NCBI RefSeq assembly: GCF_022458985.1 | Contig: NC_061774.1 | Span: forward strand, 15,896,197-15,960,196 | Source of the DNA: Mugil cephalus | Taxonomy: Eukaryota; Chordata; Actinopteri; Mugiliformes; Mugilidae | Length of the DNA: 64,000 nucleotides | Reading direction: 5' to 3' | Shown here: in pieces, positions 51,314-63,424 of the stretch | How positions within the stretch are numbered: the stretch's first letter is position 1 | Layout of the letters: each line of letters begins with the position of its first letter | Translations under genes and position numbers: made by a program | Notes under the pieces: generated by a model | Told to the model about the DNA's origin: nothing | The model's database searches: none | The model's input: the letters and a program-made list of their open reading frames with translations, nothing else

Positions 51314-52600
51314 ACTGGAAGCACGCCCATTTCTTCTCCTTTCAGCCCCAATCGTTCTTAACCATTATCAGCACCCTAGCTTGAATGGTCGGTTTCCACT
51401 CCAGCCCCCCTTCCCCTGAACGATCTCCGTCCCTCATTTTTCAATTAAAGGACTCTTATTCTCAAGGAGCCTACACATGTTCACATCTCTTCCCATATTA
51501 AATTTCTCCCGACATCACCCACCTGAATTTCCGGAGCCAGACTGAGTCTGAGACTTTCAGGCAGCTCATCTGAGACTCTTGTCCTAAAACAAAGCATACG
51601 TCTTTGGTGAGCATGAGAGGATTGTGAATACCCTGCTACCCCTTCACTACTTGGGTCAATGGATTTTTCTTTTTTTTTTTTTTTTTTCTCTGGTCAGTGT
51701 GCATCCAGGACTCATTGCAGCTTGTGGAGAGAATGCCCAGCCTTCATTACTTGTTGATCTATTTATAAATGGATTAAGAGTGTTGTGTGTTTTAAAATGA
51801 CAATGTTGCACCATGAAAATTGTAACTCGGACTTAAGTTTCAGTTTCAGCTTTAACATGCAATTGTAAAACATAAATTGCAACTGCTCTTTAGTTTGTCT
51901 TAAGCTGTTCTTAAAATGACTGCTGTGTGTAAATGTGCAAGTTTTGAGGAAGTGGTCCAGGCGGAGACAACCCCCTCACCGAATGCCAACTTTTATTTTG
52001 TCAATCCAGTAATATATTCATTAGCTGTTGACCATTTTGTTGTCACACTAAGCTTGTACAAGTGATTGGAAAACTACATTCATCGGAAAAGAGCTTAAAT
52101 TTGAGTTTAGATGTCAGAGCAGTCCATAAATTGATATTGTTTTGTTTTTTTAATCACACAAACCAGGAGCGGGCTTGGTAAGTATTTTCTAAGCAGTTTT
52201 TCTTTTTGTATTGTTCGTTAACTGTATGCTGTCAATGATGCCAGGAGGCTCTACATATAATAATAAAAAAAAGAAAAAAAAAGATGGTAAAACCTGTCAT
52301 GTGTTAGACGCCCTTAATACAATGAGCCACACTAACTGGAGGAAAATAAGTGTAAATACTGTAATGAAGACAGTGATATTCTGTCATGTGTGGGACAAAT
52401 GAAAACAAGACGTTGAAATTTAGATGACGTTTTGTGAAAATAATTGGATTAAGAAAATCAAATGACATCCGTCTGTTGTTGAAGCAGGTGACGGACATAG
52501 AAGAGGCATAACAAGTGGGTATGAGCTAAACTAGTTACTCAAAGAGAGAATCCCCTTGTAATAAATATGAGTGCACTATATCCAGAATAATAAAGAGAAT
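51314..52600 (+). other. ogt: ogt 3' UTR
   Basis: The sequence after the ogt stop has no gene. Canonical AATAAA signals occur at 52262-52267, 52560-52565 and 52589-52594; the first, followed by an A-rich run, gives a 3' UTR of about 0.95 kb. A T tract lies at about 51668-51690. Confidence 0.6.
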
Positions 52601-53461
52601 TTAGCTGACAGCAGTTTACTTTCCCTGCACATTTCTATCAGTCAAAATCCTAAATATGTGCTGTATTTGCTGTGGTATCTTAAATAGGAGCCGTAATAGT
52701 AAACCTGTATCAATGACTAGTTCGTAGTAAGAATAAATGGCAACTGTCATCAAAGATGGAATGACTTTATTGTCACATAAGGGAAATTCATTTTCACACA
52801 TACATATATTCATTCATTAAATTCATTTCATATATATATATTTATTTATTTCGAAATATAGAAATAAAGAACAGTATTTAGCGCATTGTAAGGCGACCTG
52901 TGGTATTTTCACGGCTCTGCTGTGTGCGGAAGTGGGCGGAGACAAGACGGCCCAGTGAAATTTGACACCTCCTCTGATTGGTCGAATAACTCCATGACAA
53001 CTTCCGGTACGATGGTGCACTCGATTTAAATTTCAGCAAATCCTGTCGACCGTCCTTTCCTTTAATTTTGAGGAAAAAAGAACCGCATTCGGTAAATTTT
53101 CTATCAAGTACAATATGCATACAGATACAGCTAATTCTAAATGGGTGTTCGTGTACACTTTTAGAAAACATGATATAATCTAATGTTAACTGGTGTAATA
53201 TGAAGTTTACTTTAGTCGAGCTAACGTTAGCTAGCAAGTTGCTAACCATAACGACAACGTTTTCTGGCCACAATACCCGGCGCATATGGTTGTAAACTCA
53301 TATATCTTATGTATTTGCATCTCTATTTGTTTTGCGTTTCCCAACATATATAATTATACATTTAGTTTAAAATAATTTGCATCATTGTTGTAGAAAACGT
53401 TGCTTTGACCTGGAGTAAATGTTAAATGATGGGTGTGCACGCTGTTTTCAGAGTGGAGGAA
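52600..53461 (+). other. gcna: gcna upstream region, noncoding exon 1 and intron 1
   Basis: A donor TTCG/GTAAAT at 53091/53092 closes a probable noncoding first exon that begins near 53000-53050 in a CpG-richer patch. An acceptor GCTGTTTTCAG ends at 53451, ten bases before the ATG. The left part (52800-52870) is AT-microsatellite-like DNA. Confidence 0.5.
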
Positions 53462-56400
53462 ATGAACGATGACACCTGCAGTTTGTTTGAAAGAGTTGCT
53501 AAAAAGATGGGGTGGATGGATGAAGGAGGACTGGATGCTGCAGAAAAGCAGGTTTGTTGGTATAAAAACACAGTGGGACATTATTCATAACTTTAAAGGG
53601 TGACTGGGAAAAGACCATTTTTACCTGTGCAATACTCGGAGCAAGATCAATACGTTATGAATGAATGCTGTTATTGTTTTTTAGTTGGTGAGTGTAATTG
53701 GCAAAGACCGTCATGATGGCACAAGCGCTCATCGATCATCTGCGGCTGTGATCGACTCCAGTGATGATGACTTTGACCAGTGTGAGTGATTTCAACTTGC
53801 ACAGCTTAAAGATGAACCTCTGGTCACATGTGTGTTCTTTTGATTTTTTACGTAATCTTTTTACTTCTTAGTTCTTACAGAAAAGTCCACTCCTCAGGCT
53901 AAAGCTACTTCTCAAAGGCCATTTACTTCTGCAAAGAAAGACAGGTAATGAAACAAAAGCCTCATCTGTGTCTTGTTGCTGATTGAATTTTGCATCCGAT
54001 TTGTATTTGAACACCATTGGTCATGGCACTGTAACCGTAAACCAGTTTTACTCTTTTCAGTCTAAAAGCTCAAGTTGTGGGGAGCTCAGATGACGAGGAC
54101 GTTTTTGAGACTTGTGAGTGCTTGGCTCATTACACTATTTGAGATTTTCTTTCCATGTGAAGTCATAAATCAGTGTTTTCTTATTTTTCTTTCAATTCTT
54201 TTAGTTCTGCAACGAATGAAGACTCCGAATACCAAACCCAGGAAAACATCTGACAGTGGGAGTGAAAACAGGTCGGGGTTCATGTATATTTCCATGTATA
54301 TTTCACTTTGCCAGTATCAGGGATAAACATTTCACAACATACCTCTGTTTCTTTTGCGTTTAGCCTCCAACATTTCATAGTGGACGACTGCTCATCAGGT
54401 GATGACTTTATCAAGACAAAATCATCTTTTAAAGGTAATCGTAAAGCATCTTTTTATTTGCTCTGCTGTGTGTGCATGAAACACCACATGCTCCACATGT
54501 GACAGTCAAGTTTGTAATTACATCTAAACCCTTGCAACTTTTGCACAATTTGGCTTTATCTCCCACATTGTTCTTCAGATTGTGACATAAGACATATGTG
54601 TCTGAAGTACATTTTGACCCCTAAATATTTATCGCTATGTCTTAACCTGAGACACTTGTATTCTTACTGATAGTTTTTTCTTCATTGACGTAAACCCACT
54701 CCAATTACTGCTGGGACTTTGCGTTTTATTTTATAGGCATTGTAAGATTGAGTTGTTTTGTTATTTCTAGTTTGAACCTGTAATGTCCAACATTACACAT
54801 GCTTTAGGTCTGGACTGTATATTTATACGACAGTAACTTTAGGTCTTATGTTTTGCAGTTCCTAAGAAGAGCAATACTCCAGCAGCTCCGAATCCATCGA
54901 GGAAACCACTGTCTGAGTTTAACTCGCCAGTCTTCGTTAGTGACAGTGAGGATGAGGATGACAGTGTTGTGGTGAAGAGCAGTTGGAGGACCCGCCACTC
55001 GAAGCCCAAGCCGCCCCAAAAGGCTAACAAGAATAAGCCTGCTCTGTGCGATAAAGAGGACATTTCGCCCTCTACGCCTTTGCCTTCCTTTCCCTCCGTT
55101 CCTTCTCCTTTTGCTCTTCCTCTCCACACAGCTCCAACATCGAGCGCCACTACCAAGCGCACTCTTTCAGCCCCTTCAAAGCTGGAGGATTCAGACAGTT
55201 CAGAGGATGAAGAGTTCTTATCCCTTCTGGAGAGAATGAAAAGGAAAAACTTGTTGTCTGGGACCACATTCTCATCTAAGAGCACCAAAGGTACAGCAGC
55301 AACTTCATTTTGACCGATTACAAGACTCTTCCCTTGTATTTTGTTTTATTTTATTTTGCGCGTGCATTTAGAGTCCAGTAAGGAACCGCCTGTGACAGTT
55401 CCTCCTGTGAAGGGATTCACGACGCCAAGCTCCAAGAATTTAGTGGAAACTCCTCAGCATTTGAAGATACCAGGGAAATCCTCTCTCTTGAAGCCTGTCG
55501 TCAGTCAGACAGAACCCAGACATGGTCCCACCAGCAGGTACATCTGTTTTCATGTACACTCTTGAATATTGGGCTAATTTGTTATAAATGTGGGGTAGCA
55601 TTTTATCTTTCACTCTCTCATAATTTGTGCACATACATTTATCTTGATTCTGCCCTGCCTGTGTCTTTTATAGGGTGGCCGTGTGTAAGACTCCAGGTTG
55701 TTTCTTGCAGTCGCTGACAAACCCTGCTTCCAGCTATGGGATATCTTTTAAGCGGAACAAGGAAGAACTCACGAACAAACTCTACAAACTCTACAACACC
55801 AGTGTATTTGACAGCAAGGTGATGACAAAGAAGCTTGTTGCTTGTTTTATTGTATTCTATGAGTGTTAAGACCATGAGTATTGGAAAAGTTACACGTCCA
55901 TGCAGACACCAGTCGGAAGGTTACATACACATACACTCCAAATTCGCCTGCACAAACAAAACTATGCAAATGTTTTTACAAATCAGTCGGTGAACTACAG
56001 CAGTGGACGTTGTGAAGTCTAGCCAAACGCTAATTTGAGCAGAACTGAAAAATGAAGGAGGCCTGCAAACATGACTCCGGTTCTGTCAGCTGACAGGATG
56101 GGCTAAAATTCTTGTATCTTATTGTAAGAAGCTCTTTGAAGTTTACCCAAGACATTTGACCCAGGTCAAACTGTTAAAAGGTAAGTCTACTAAGTGCTGA
56201 GTGTATGTAAACGTCTGACTTCAACTGTAGATGCATATGTAAACTGTAACTTGACAACGCCTGAGGCAGTACTTCTATTTTTTCTTTGAAACTGAATGTG
56301 CTGATGCTCAAAGCTTGAAGAAACTTGTTACTGTTACGATCTCAATTGTATGAATGCATTGTTTGATTTCGTCATTAATGTATTTTGCCTTTTTGTTTTC

Positions 56401-57770
56401 TTTGTGTTCTCAGCTTCCCGTCGATATGTCAGTGACTTGGAATAAGAAGATGCGTAAAACAGCTGGCTACTGTATTACGGGGCAGGAAAGAAATGGAGGG
56501 AGCCGCTACGCCCGCATTGAACTCTCAGAGAAAGTCTGTGACTCTGCAGGTAATGCTCTCGTACACAAACACCGATCAGCCATAACATTAAAACCACTGA
56601 CAAGAGAAGTACATATCATTGACCATCTTGTGCCAATTCAGTGTTCTTCTTCTGACCTGGCATTCACGTGGATGTTACTTAAACATGTACACCCCCACCC
56701 CATAGCAATGACACTTCTTGGCAGCAGCCTGACACAGAAACACACACAAAAACGGTTTAGGAAAACAAAGAATACGACAAGGTGTAGATCTGGCCTTCAA
56801 ATTCACTAGATCCCAAACTGATCAAGTATCTGTGGGATGATCCACAGAGGAACCTCCCTGCAACCCACAGGACCCAAAGACCCCCACTAACAACATTGTG
56901 TTGCCAGATAGTCACAGTTGTTTTGGAGGTGCAAGGGAGACCTACACAACATTAGGAAGGTGGTCATAATGTTGTGCCTGACTGGTGTAGTTTTGTTATT
57001 CAACTATTTTTGGTCAAATTACATTAAGTGAGTACTTTAAACTAATTAAACTACAAGATAAATATGTGTTTACTTATCATAAGGAGCAAAATGCAGTTGA
57101 AAAGGGTTGTTTTTTTGATTGTCTCTAAACATAAATGTAGTGTCTCATTTCATGCACAGTAGAGTTGTCCTCATCCTTTTACTGTCCTTGTCCTACTAGA
57201 TCGCCTCAGGGACACATTGGTACACGAGATGTGTCACGCCGCAACGTGGCTGATTAACGGTGTGAGGGACGGACACGGAAACTTCTGGAAGCTGTACGCC
57301 CGCAAAGCCACACTGGCGCATCCTGAGCTGCCCGTTGTCACACGCTGCCACAGTTACGACATCAAGTACAAGTTCCAGTACCAGTGCACCCGCTGTCAGA
57401 ACACGTACGTCTCTCAATTTCCAGTTGTCCAAAACCCCCCACTTTGCATTTTTTTGTTTTTTCTATCTTTTTTTTGTTAATTCACCTCGTATTTGCAGAT
57501 TTTCTTCCAATACTCATTTTTCTGATGATTGTTCGCAGGATCGGGCGTCATTCAAAGTCCCTGGACACCCAAAGGTTTGTGTGCGCCCTCTGCACGGGTC
57601 AGCTCGTTCTGCTGACTCCCTCCAAGCCGCGTGCTCCCACGCCCTTCGCCAGCTTCGTCAAAGAAAATTATGGGAATGTGCGACAAGAGCTAGCAGGACA
57701 AAGCCACGCGGAGGTGATGCGGAAACTTAGCGCAGACTTCGCCTCAAAGACTAAGATCAGCCAGAGCTGA
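53462..57770 (+). CDS. gcna: GCNA, SprT-like DNA-protein crosslink protease
   Basis: GCNA family proteins (human GCNA/ACRC) guard germ cells from DNA-protein crosslinks. Twelve coding exons: 53462-53551, 53685-53781, 53872-53944, 54061-54113, 54205-54271, 54364-54434, 54859-55290, 55372-55537, 55674-55818, 56414-56549, 57200-57404, 57539-57770; 1767 bases in frame (588 aa). Residues 1-370 are acidic and disordered with repeated SUMO-interaction-like modules (VIDSSDDDF, VVGSSDDED, FIVDDCSSGDDF, VFVSDSEDEDD). The SprT-like domain, about 390-505, holds the zinc protease motif HEMCH at 452-456. A zinc ribbon follows with CTRC (506/509) and CALC (527/530). The last 45 residues (PTPFASFVKENYG, SHAEVMRKLS) are HMG-box-like, as known in the family. 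I chose the ATG at 53462 because an acceptor precedes it; ATGs at 53426/53429 are in frame but in the presumed intron. Confidence 0.93.
55902..56229 (+). mobile_element. Tc1 relic (Sleeping Beauty-like ends) in gcna intron
   Basis: The right end, read in reverse complement, is TACAGTTGAAGTCAGACGTT then TACATACA, close to the inverted repeat of salmonid-type Tc1 elements. The left end has the related AGTCGGAAGGTTACATACAC. Between them, about 56090-56190 preserves the C-terminal coding end of a Tc1 transposase in degraded form (AAAATTCTTGTATCTTATTG and TTTGACCCAGGTCAAACTGT). The element is internally deleted to about 330 bases and is dead. It lies in the intron between gcna coding exons 9 and 10. 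Confidence 0.75.
56569..56989. mobile_element. Second, unrelated Tc1/mariner relic in gcna intron
   Basis: The left end reads ACACCGATCAGCCATAACAT and the right end, reverse-complemented, TACACCAGTCAGGCACAACA, forming terminal inverted repeats of about 30 bases (both continue into ATTA..ACCAC). The interior keeps transposase-derived scraps such as CACGTGGATGTTACTT and GTATCTGTGGGATGATCC. At about 420 bases it is an internally deleted copy. It begins only 20 bases after the splice donor of gcna coding exon 10. Confidence 0.8.
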
Positions 57771-58140
57771 GCTGGTAACTTTCGTTCGGGAAAAACTCGC
57801 TCACGGTCCGGACTACCTCGATCGACTGGTCTTTTATTACTGAGCAGCTGTGATGATTAATATTGATTCTATTTTTTTATGTTTTGTTTGTATATTATTA
57901 GAGTTGCTGTGACTGGAAAAAGCCGAGCCTTATCAGCAAGTTCGTGTGGCCTAGTTTGTCTGCGTTCAGTGTGATGTGCGTGTGGATGATGAAAGTTTAT
58001 ACCACCGGTTAACCTTGACATTTAAAACGCAGCCTTGAGTTTCTGATGGAACTGGAATTGTGCTGTATCAGGGTGAACATCTGATGTGATTGACAATATT
58101 TTTTTTTATCTTGTTCTCATGATTAGTTTTGCAAATAAAA
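57771..58140 (+). other. gcna: gcna 3' UTR
   Basis: Sequence after the gcna stop, ending at a canonical AATAAA at 58134-58139. It gives a short 3' UTR of about 0.38 kb. Confidence 0.65.
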
Positions 58141-58796
58141 TGTTCATTACTTTAACCAACATTTGTACGTGAAATAACTGTTTCAGAGTTAGACGTTTAA
58201 GATGTGTATATGTCCATTTTCAATCTCTCAATTTTTTGCTTCTCAAAATTCAAAGGAGTTCGTACCTTAAATTACGTCTTAAGGCATTAAATCTGTATGT
58301 TCCTCCAGCTCTGCGGCCTCCCTTTTGAATATTTTATAGAAATATGGAAATATGAGTGTGTGAGGGTGAGAGGGGTTTGTGTTTTCCATGACTGTGCCTT
58401 TGCTACCGGGCAAATATTGACATGCAGAATGCAGTTCTGCACGGATGCATCATTGTTGTCCCTGACATTTGTATTAATAATCAAAGGCAATCCTGATATC
58501 AAACACTAGCTGTTGACACGCCTCCGTGTCGGGGATGAACGCTGACATCATGAGGCTCAGTTAATGGATAGCCTTGCCGTGCTCGGCGCATACACTGCTT
58601 GATCTGAACCGGCACAATGAAGCAGCGATGATCTGCTTTATTCTAATTAACTGGAAATAAACAACCTCTTAAGGTGAGTATGAATGCAACCATATACCGG
58701 AGTCCAAAAAGTTGGTTGTTTGTCTAAAACTGATTGCTGTTAAAGCAAATGCGTGTTTTTTTTCTCTTTTTTTAGGAAAGCCAACGGAACTTTATC
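58141..58796 (+). other. Upstream region and noncoding exon of the GPCR gene
   Basis: A GTGAGT donor at 58674 closes a noncoding exon (end 58673), and a T-rich acceptor ending TTTAG at 58774 opens the exon that carries the ATG at 58797. The exon probably starts between 58500 and 58600. The rest is intergenic with no other gene seen. Confidence 0.5.
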
Positions 58797-60774
58797 ATGG
58801 ACATCCACTGCAATGTGACAAAACTAGAGGCCTATTCTAACATCAACTCCACCATCTTCCACCTGGTTAAGATGGTCAGCATGTGCGTGAGCTGCACCCT
58901 GAACACGATACTCAGCGTCCCCCTGCTCCTGGTCCTTCCTCGCTCCCCGTCCCTCCTGCGACACACCCGCTTCCTGCTCCTCATACACCTTCTCCTCTGT
59001 GACAACCTGCAGGTACGATTTTTTTTCTTTTTTTTTACATGGCTGCGCTGAATGGAACGCTCTCTGACATCTAAACTCGGTGACCGCTGTCATTTCAGCA
59101 AATCATCTGGACAATCAAAGCGGTTATTTTAATATCCACCGAAGGAATACCCGTGACCCAGTGTCTGATCATATGCGCTGCCAACCAGACCTGCTTGATG
59201 GTTTGTAAAACGTTTGTCATATTTGTGCAATTTTAATGTTGTTGATCGATGGTCGCAATGGATAGTGATTTAAAGGTCAGACTGCACTGTGTGTTGTCAG
59301 TTTACCAGTGTTTTAATACAAGGCCATTAGTCCTATAGGCATTACTCCGGTTTAAAGGATAGTTTTTAATTGTTCAAATTTAGGTTAAAAAAAAAAGAAT
59401 AATCCAAACTTAATACAGGTTCAGTTTATTTGTTTCTTCAGCAGTTAGTCGCTTTGGTTTTCCCAAATCCACTTCAGGGATTTTAACCAAAAGAGAAAAT
59501 ATTGGAACCTCCATAATAACTCCTCATTTGATTGAGGACATACACTATATTTTTATGTACGTTAAATGAAGTTGTCGCTGTGTGGACATGATCATCAGTA
59601 GCGGATTTGGAGCTTTTGAACACCGAAGACAACATGCTGTAGGACAGACTGGGACAGTGTCCGCTCCACTGACCAAAGCTATAGATCAAAAAGCAAAACA
59701 TGTCACTCGTGGCAAAATGATGCTCAATGATGAAAAATGCTATTTTTCAGTTTACACTGTAGCACGACATGCTGTAAACGCCTTAAGTCACACCAAAGCC
59801 TTATTTTATCTTTGGCGCTGCTTTAAAAATTTTAGGACAAGGATGGTTGTAATTGGAATTACACTAGAGAGAAATTCTGCAGTTAATTACTTGGTGTATG
59901 TAACATGCACTGACACTTAAAAAAAATCTATCCTTTAACTACTTGTGTACAGCACAAGATGACATCAATTATTCAGAAGTGAATCAGGATAAACTTAAAG
60001 CAGAGACATCGCTACTTTTAACCAGAGGCCTTGTTGAACGTTCTGTGACACAGATGTGATTTTATGCAAGTCTCAAGTATCTGCTTCTAACACACCTGTC
60101 ACTGAAACGGCACAGCTCAAGGATTTGTTTGAAGAGTTGCATCTGTCTAATTCGTGCCTTTTGCACAGGTGGACCTCCTGCTCAGCACCGCTCTCGCTGT
60201 GGACCGCTTCGTCGCGATCAAGTGGCCCCTGCACTATGAATTCTTGATGTGCCAAAAAAGAAAGAGGGCAACGGTTGCGTTCATATGGACCTTACCGCTG
60301 GTTTTCGGCGGCGTGGCTCTGTGCATCAGCCTCAGCACCATCCAGGTCAGCTTGACCCTCTCCCGTTGCCGTCCTCTCATCTTGACGCCCTGCCTGTCGT
60401 CCACGGCGCCCCTGGTGCTTTTTTGCACCGTGGGCAACGCCCTGGTGGTGCCGGTCTGCTACCTGGTCATCCTGGGATGCTTCTCCCTCCTATACCTGGA
60501 CATGCGCGGAGGACTTCTCTGCACCAAGAGAGCCTGCGTGACCCTGGCCCTCCAAGCAGTGCAGACCATTCTCTTCTCAGTCCCCGTGGTCATGGACAGC
60601 TACCTGATCCCCGGCTACCTGCACAGCGACGCTCTGGACATCGCCACCACCATCACCTACAACATGGGGGTGACTCTCATCCCTCTGGTTTACGGGTACC
60701 GCTCTCGGGAGCTGCAGCAAAGGATCCGGCAGGCTGCAAGCATGAACCAAGTCAACAACCAAATTTCTCCGTAA
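58797..60774 (+). CDS. Odorant-receptor-like class A GPCR
   Basis: Three coding exons (58797-59012, 59099-59200, 60169-60774) give 307 residues with seven hydrophobic segments. The N-terminus has two glycosylation sequons (NVT, NST) and no signal peptide. TM2 contains HLLLCDNLQ; C94 is the likely extracellular disulfide cysteine; the TM3 end reads AVDRFVAIKWPLHYE, with DRF at 118-120 in place of DRY. TM7 ends IPLVYGYR, the olfactory-type form of the NPxxY region. The short loops and these motifs resemble fish odorant receptor 131-2-like and GPR148-like receptors. It should sit in the plasma membrane and signal through a G protein; the ligand is unknown. Two introns within the coding region are unusual for odorant receptors. 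Splice junctions are all GT-AG and in frame. The exact subfamily is not certain, so no symbol is given. Confidence 0.8.
59352..59938. mobile_element. MITE in GPCR intron
   Basis: The left end reads TTAAAGGATAGTTTTT and the right end, reverse-complemented, TTAAAGGATAGATTTTTT: near-perfect inverted repeats, each bounded by TTAA. The interior of about 550 bases has no coding capacity. TTAA at both ends would fit a piggyBac-type target duplication, but this is not proven. It fills most of the second coding intron (59201-60168). Confidence 0.65.
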
Positions 60775-60937
60775 TGACGGTTTTGAGCTAAGAGCCATAT
60801 GTTCCCATTCGGCTCTGCAGGGTTTCCTCCCACATTTGTTTAACCGCACTTAAAATTTACATGTTTGAAAAGGGAAGATTGGATGGCTGAGTCAATACGG
60901 TAGTTGAATTGAAAGGGCAAACGGTGTGTATGTCATT

Positions 60938-60958
60938 AGCAGCAGCAGCAGCAGCAGA
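60938..60958. repeat. (AGC)n microsatellite
   Basis: A trinucleotide run of about seven AGC units in noncoding DNA after the GPCR stop. Confidence 0.85.
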
Positions 60959-61083
60959 GTAAATTCAATGCGAGTTAAAAACAGAGCTGCTGGAACACTG
61001 ATAACACTCATAAAAATGAAAAACAAAAGACGAGACAGTCTGCTTCAGTCTATTTAATTTGTACCTTGAACACTACAATTTAC

Positions 61084-61123
61084 TATATATATTCGTATAT
61101 ATATTTATATATATATATATAAT
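61084..61123. repeat. (AT)n-rich microsatellite
   Basis: An imperfect AT dinucleotide run in the convergent intergenic region. Confidence 0.8.
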
Positions 61124-61819
61124 ATGTTATACAAAACATTCAAGAATACAGAAGAGAAAGTTTGCACAAAAGGAAGGATAAATACTAATGTAACCGGAAA
61201 AGAACGTCGACGATCATAATTCAAACATGGCACGAGCTGTGGGGGATGTGCAGCTGAGGGAGGTCGGGCAGCTTCGAGCTGTGATGATTGCCCCTTTAGG
61301 AGGCACAGGCACAAATCTAGAGGCAGCACGGAGGTGAGACGACGCTCCTCGTACAAGCGGCTTCTCGTTAAAAAAAAAAAAAAAACAGCACAGAGGAGCC
61401 AAAAAACCTGAAACACTGCCCTCACCACTTTTTTAACGCCGACTGGATCCGACATAACGCACAAACTCTATCAAACAAAGCTTTGGAATGTACTGTGTTT
61501 GTCACTGTATTGAGGCTGGATCTGAATATCCCTCAACCATACGCAGGCTTTTCATCAATACCATTAATACACATCGTTCAGGTATGCAGCGATTCAAAAC
61601 AGGAGCATGTTCGACGCCTTTACTGTTGTGACTGATAAAGTTTATGGTGATAATTTGGCTTTTCATCAGACCAAGTGTTGGTCTTTTATGATATAAACTT
61701 GCAAATATGGATTTCGCTGTTTGGCGCTGGAATAAATAAAATCTGTTTCTTTTTAAGTCCACTAGATGGTGATGTTGAGTTAAGTACAGTAACGATTATG
61801 TTGCAATAAAAGCTGTTCG

Positions 61820-62240
61820 TGTTTGTTTGGCGAATGCAGATCATCTGTTTATGACCGGGTCTCATGACGCCGCTGGTCGGTCTGTCTGCTTGACAATCCC
61901 ATTACGCAGCAATAAAATTGACCGATGTGAGGTGACAGACTGAGCTTTTTTTTAGACAACGCTGGCATCACTTCCAGGTGAAGCACATAATAAATCTGAA
62001 TATTTGTCGTAAAATTCAGCAAAACTAAAACATCATTGTACTCTGACATAGGTGTTGTTGATAATATTATGTTATCCCAGAGACGGTAAAGAGTTCTGAT
62101 TGGCTGACTGGTTTTTAAAATAATCGTGCATCCACAACACAATAATAAGGGGGGGGGGGTTTGTGCAGCATTACATATAAACCGCCACCGGTCTCCTCGA
62201 GCGCTGCGTCGCCAGCTCCGTCACGCGTCACGCGCTTCCT
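61820..62240 (-). other. cetn2: Probable centrin 3' UTR
   Basis: Minus-strand sequence downstream of the centrin stop. I found no canonical minus-strand AATAAA between here and 61.1 kb, so the 3' end is unknown; an ATTAAA-type signal near 61054 is possible but would overlap the GPCR 3' region. A run of ten G lies at about 62150-62159. Confidence 0.35.

Positions 62241-63424
<1,184 letters not shown>

Larger units (their letters stand above)
60775..61820 (+). other. Probable 3' UTR of the GPCR gene
   Basis: There is no coding signal. Plus-strand AATAAA signals lie at 61731-61740 (two overlapping) and 61805-61810, so the transcript could end near 61.75-61.83 kb. The GPCR and centrin genes converge here and their 3' ends may be close or overlapping. 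Confidence 0.45.

Noticed and set aside
53426-53461. Upstream in-frame ATGs for gcna
   Set aside because: A strong splice acceptor (GCTGTTTTCAG) ends at 53451, between these ATGs and the ATG at 53462, and a matching donor is present at 53092, so they are probably intronic.
60249-60791. Long plus-strand frame overlapping GPCR exon 3
   Set aside because: It is a different frame of the receptor exon, rich in His/Pro/Gly/Arg as expected for a shadow of GC-rich coding sequence.
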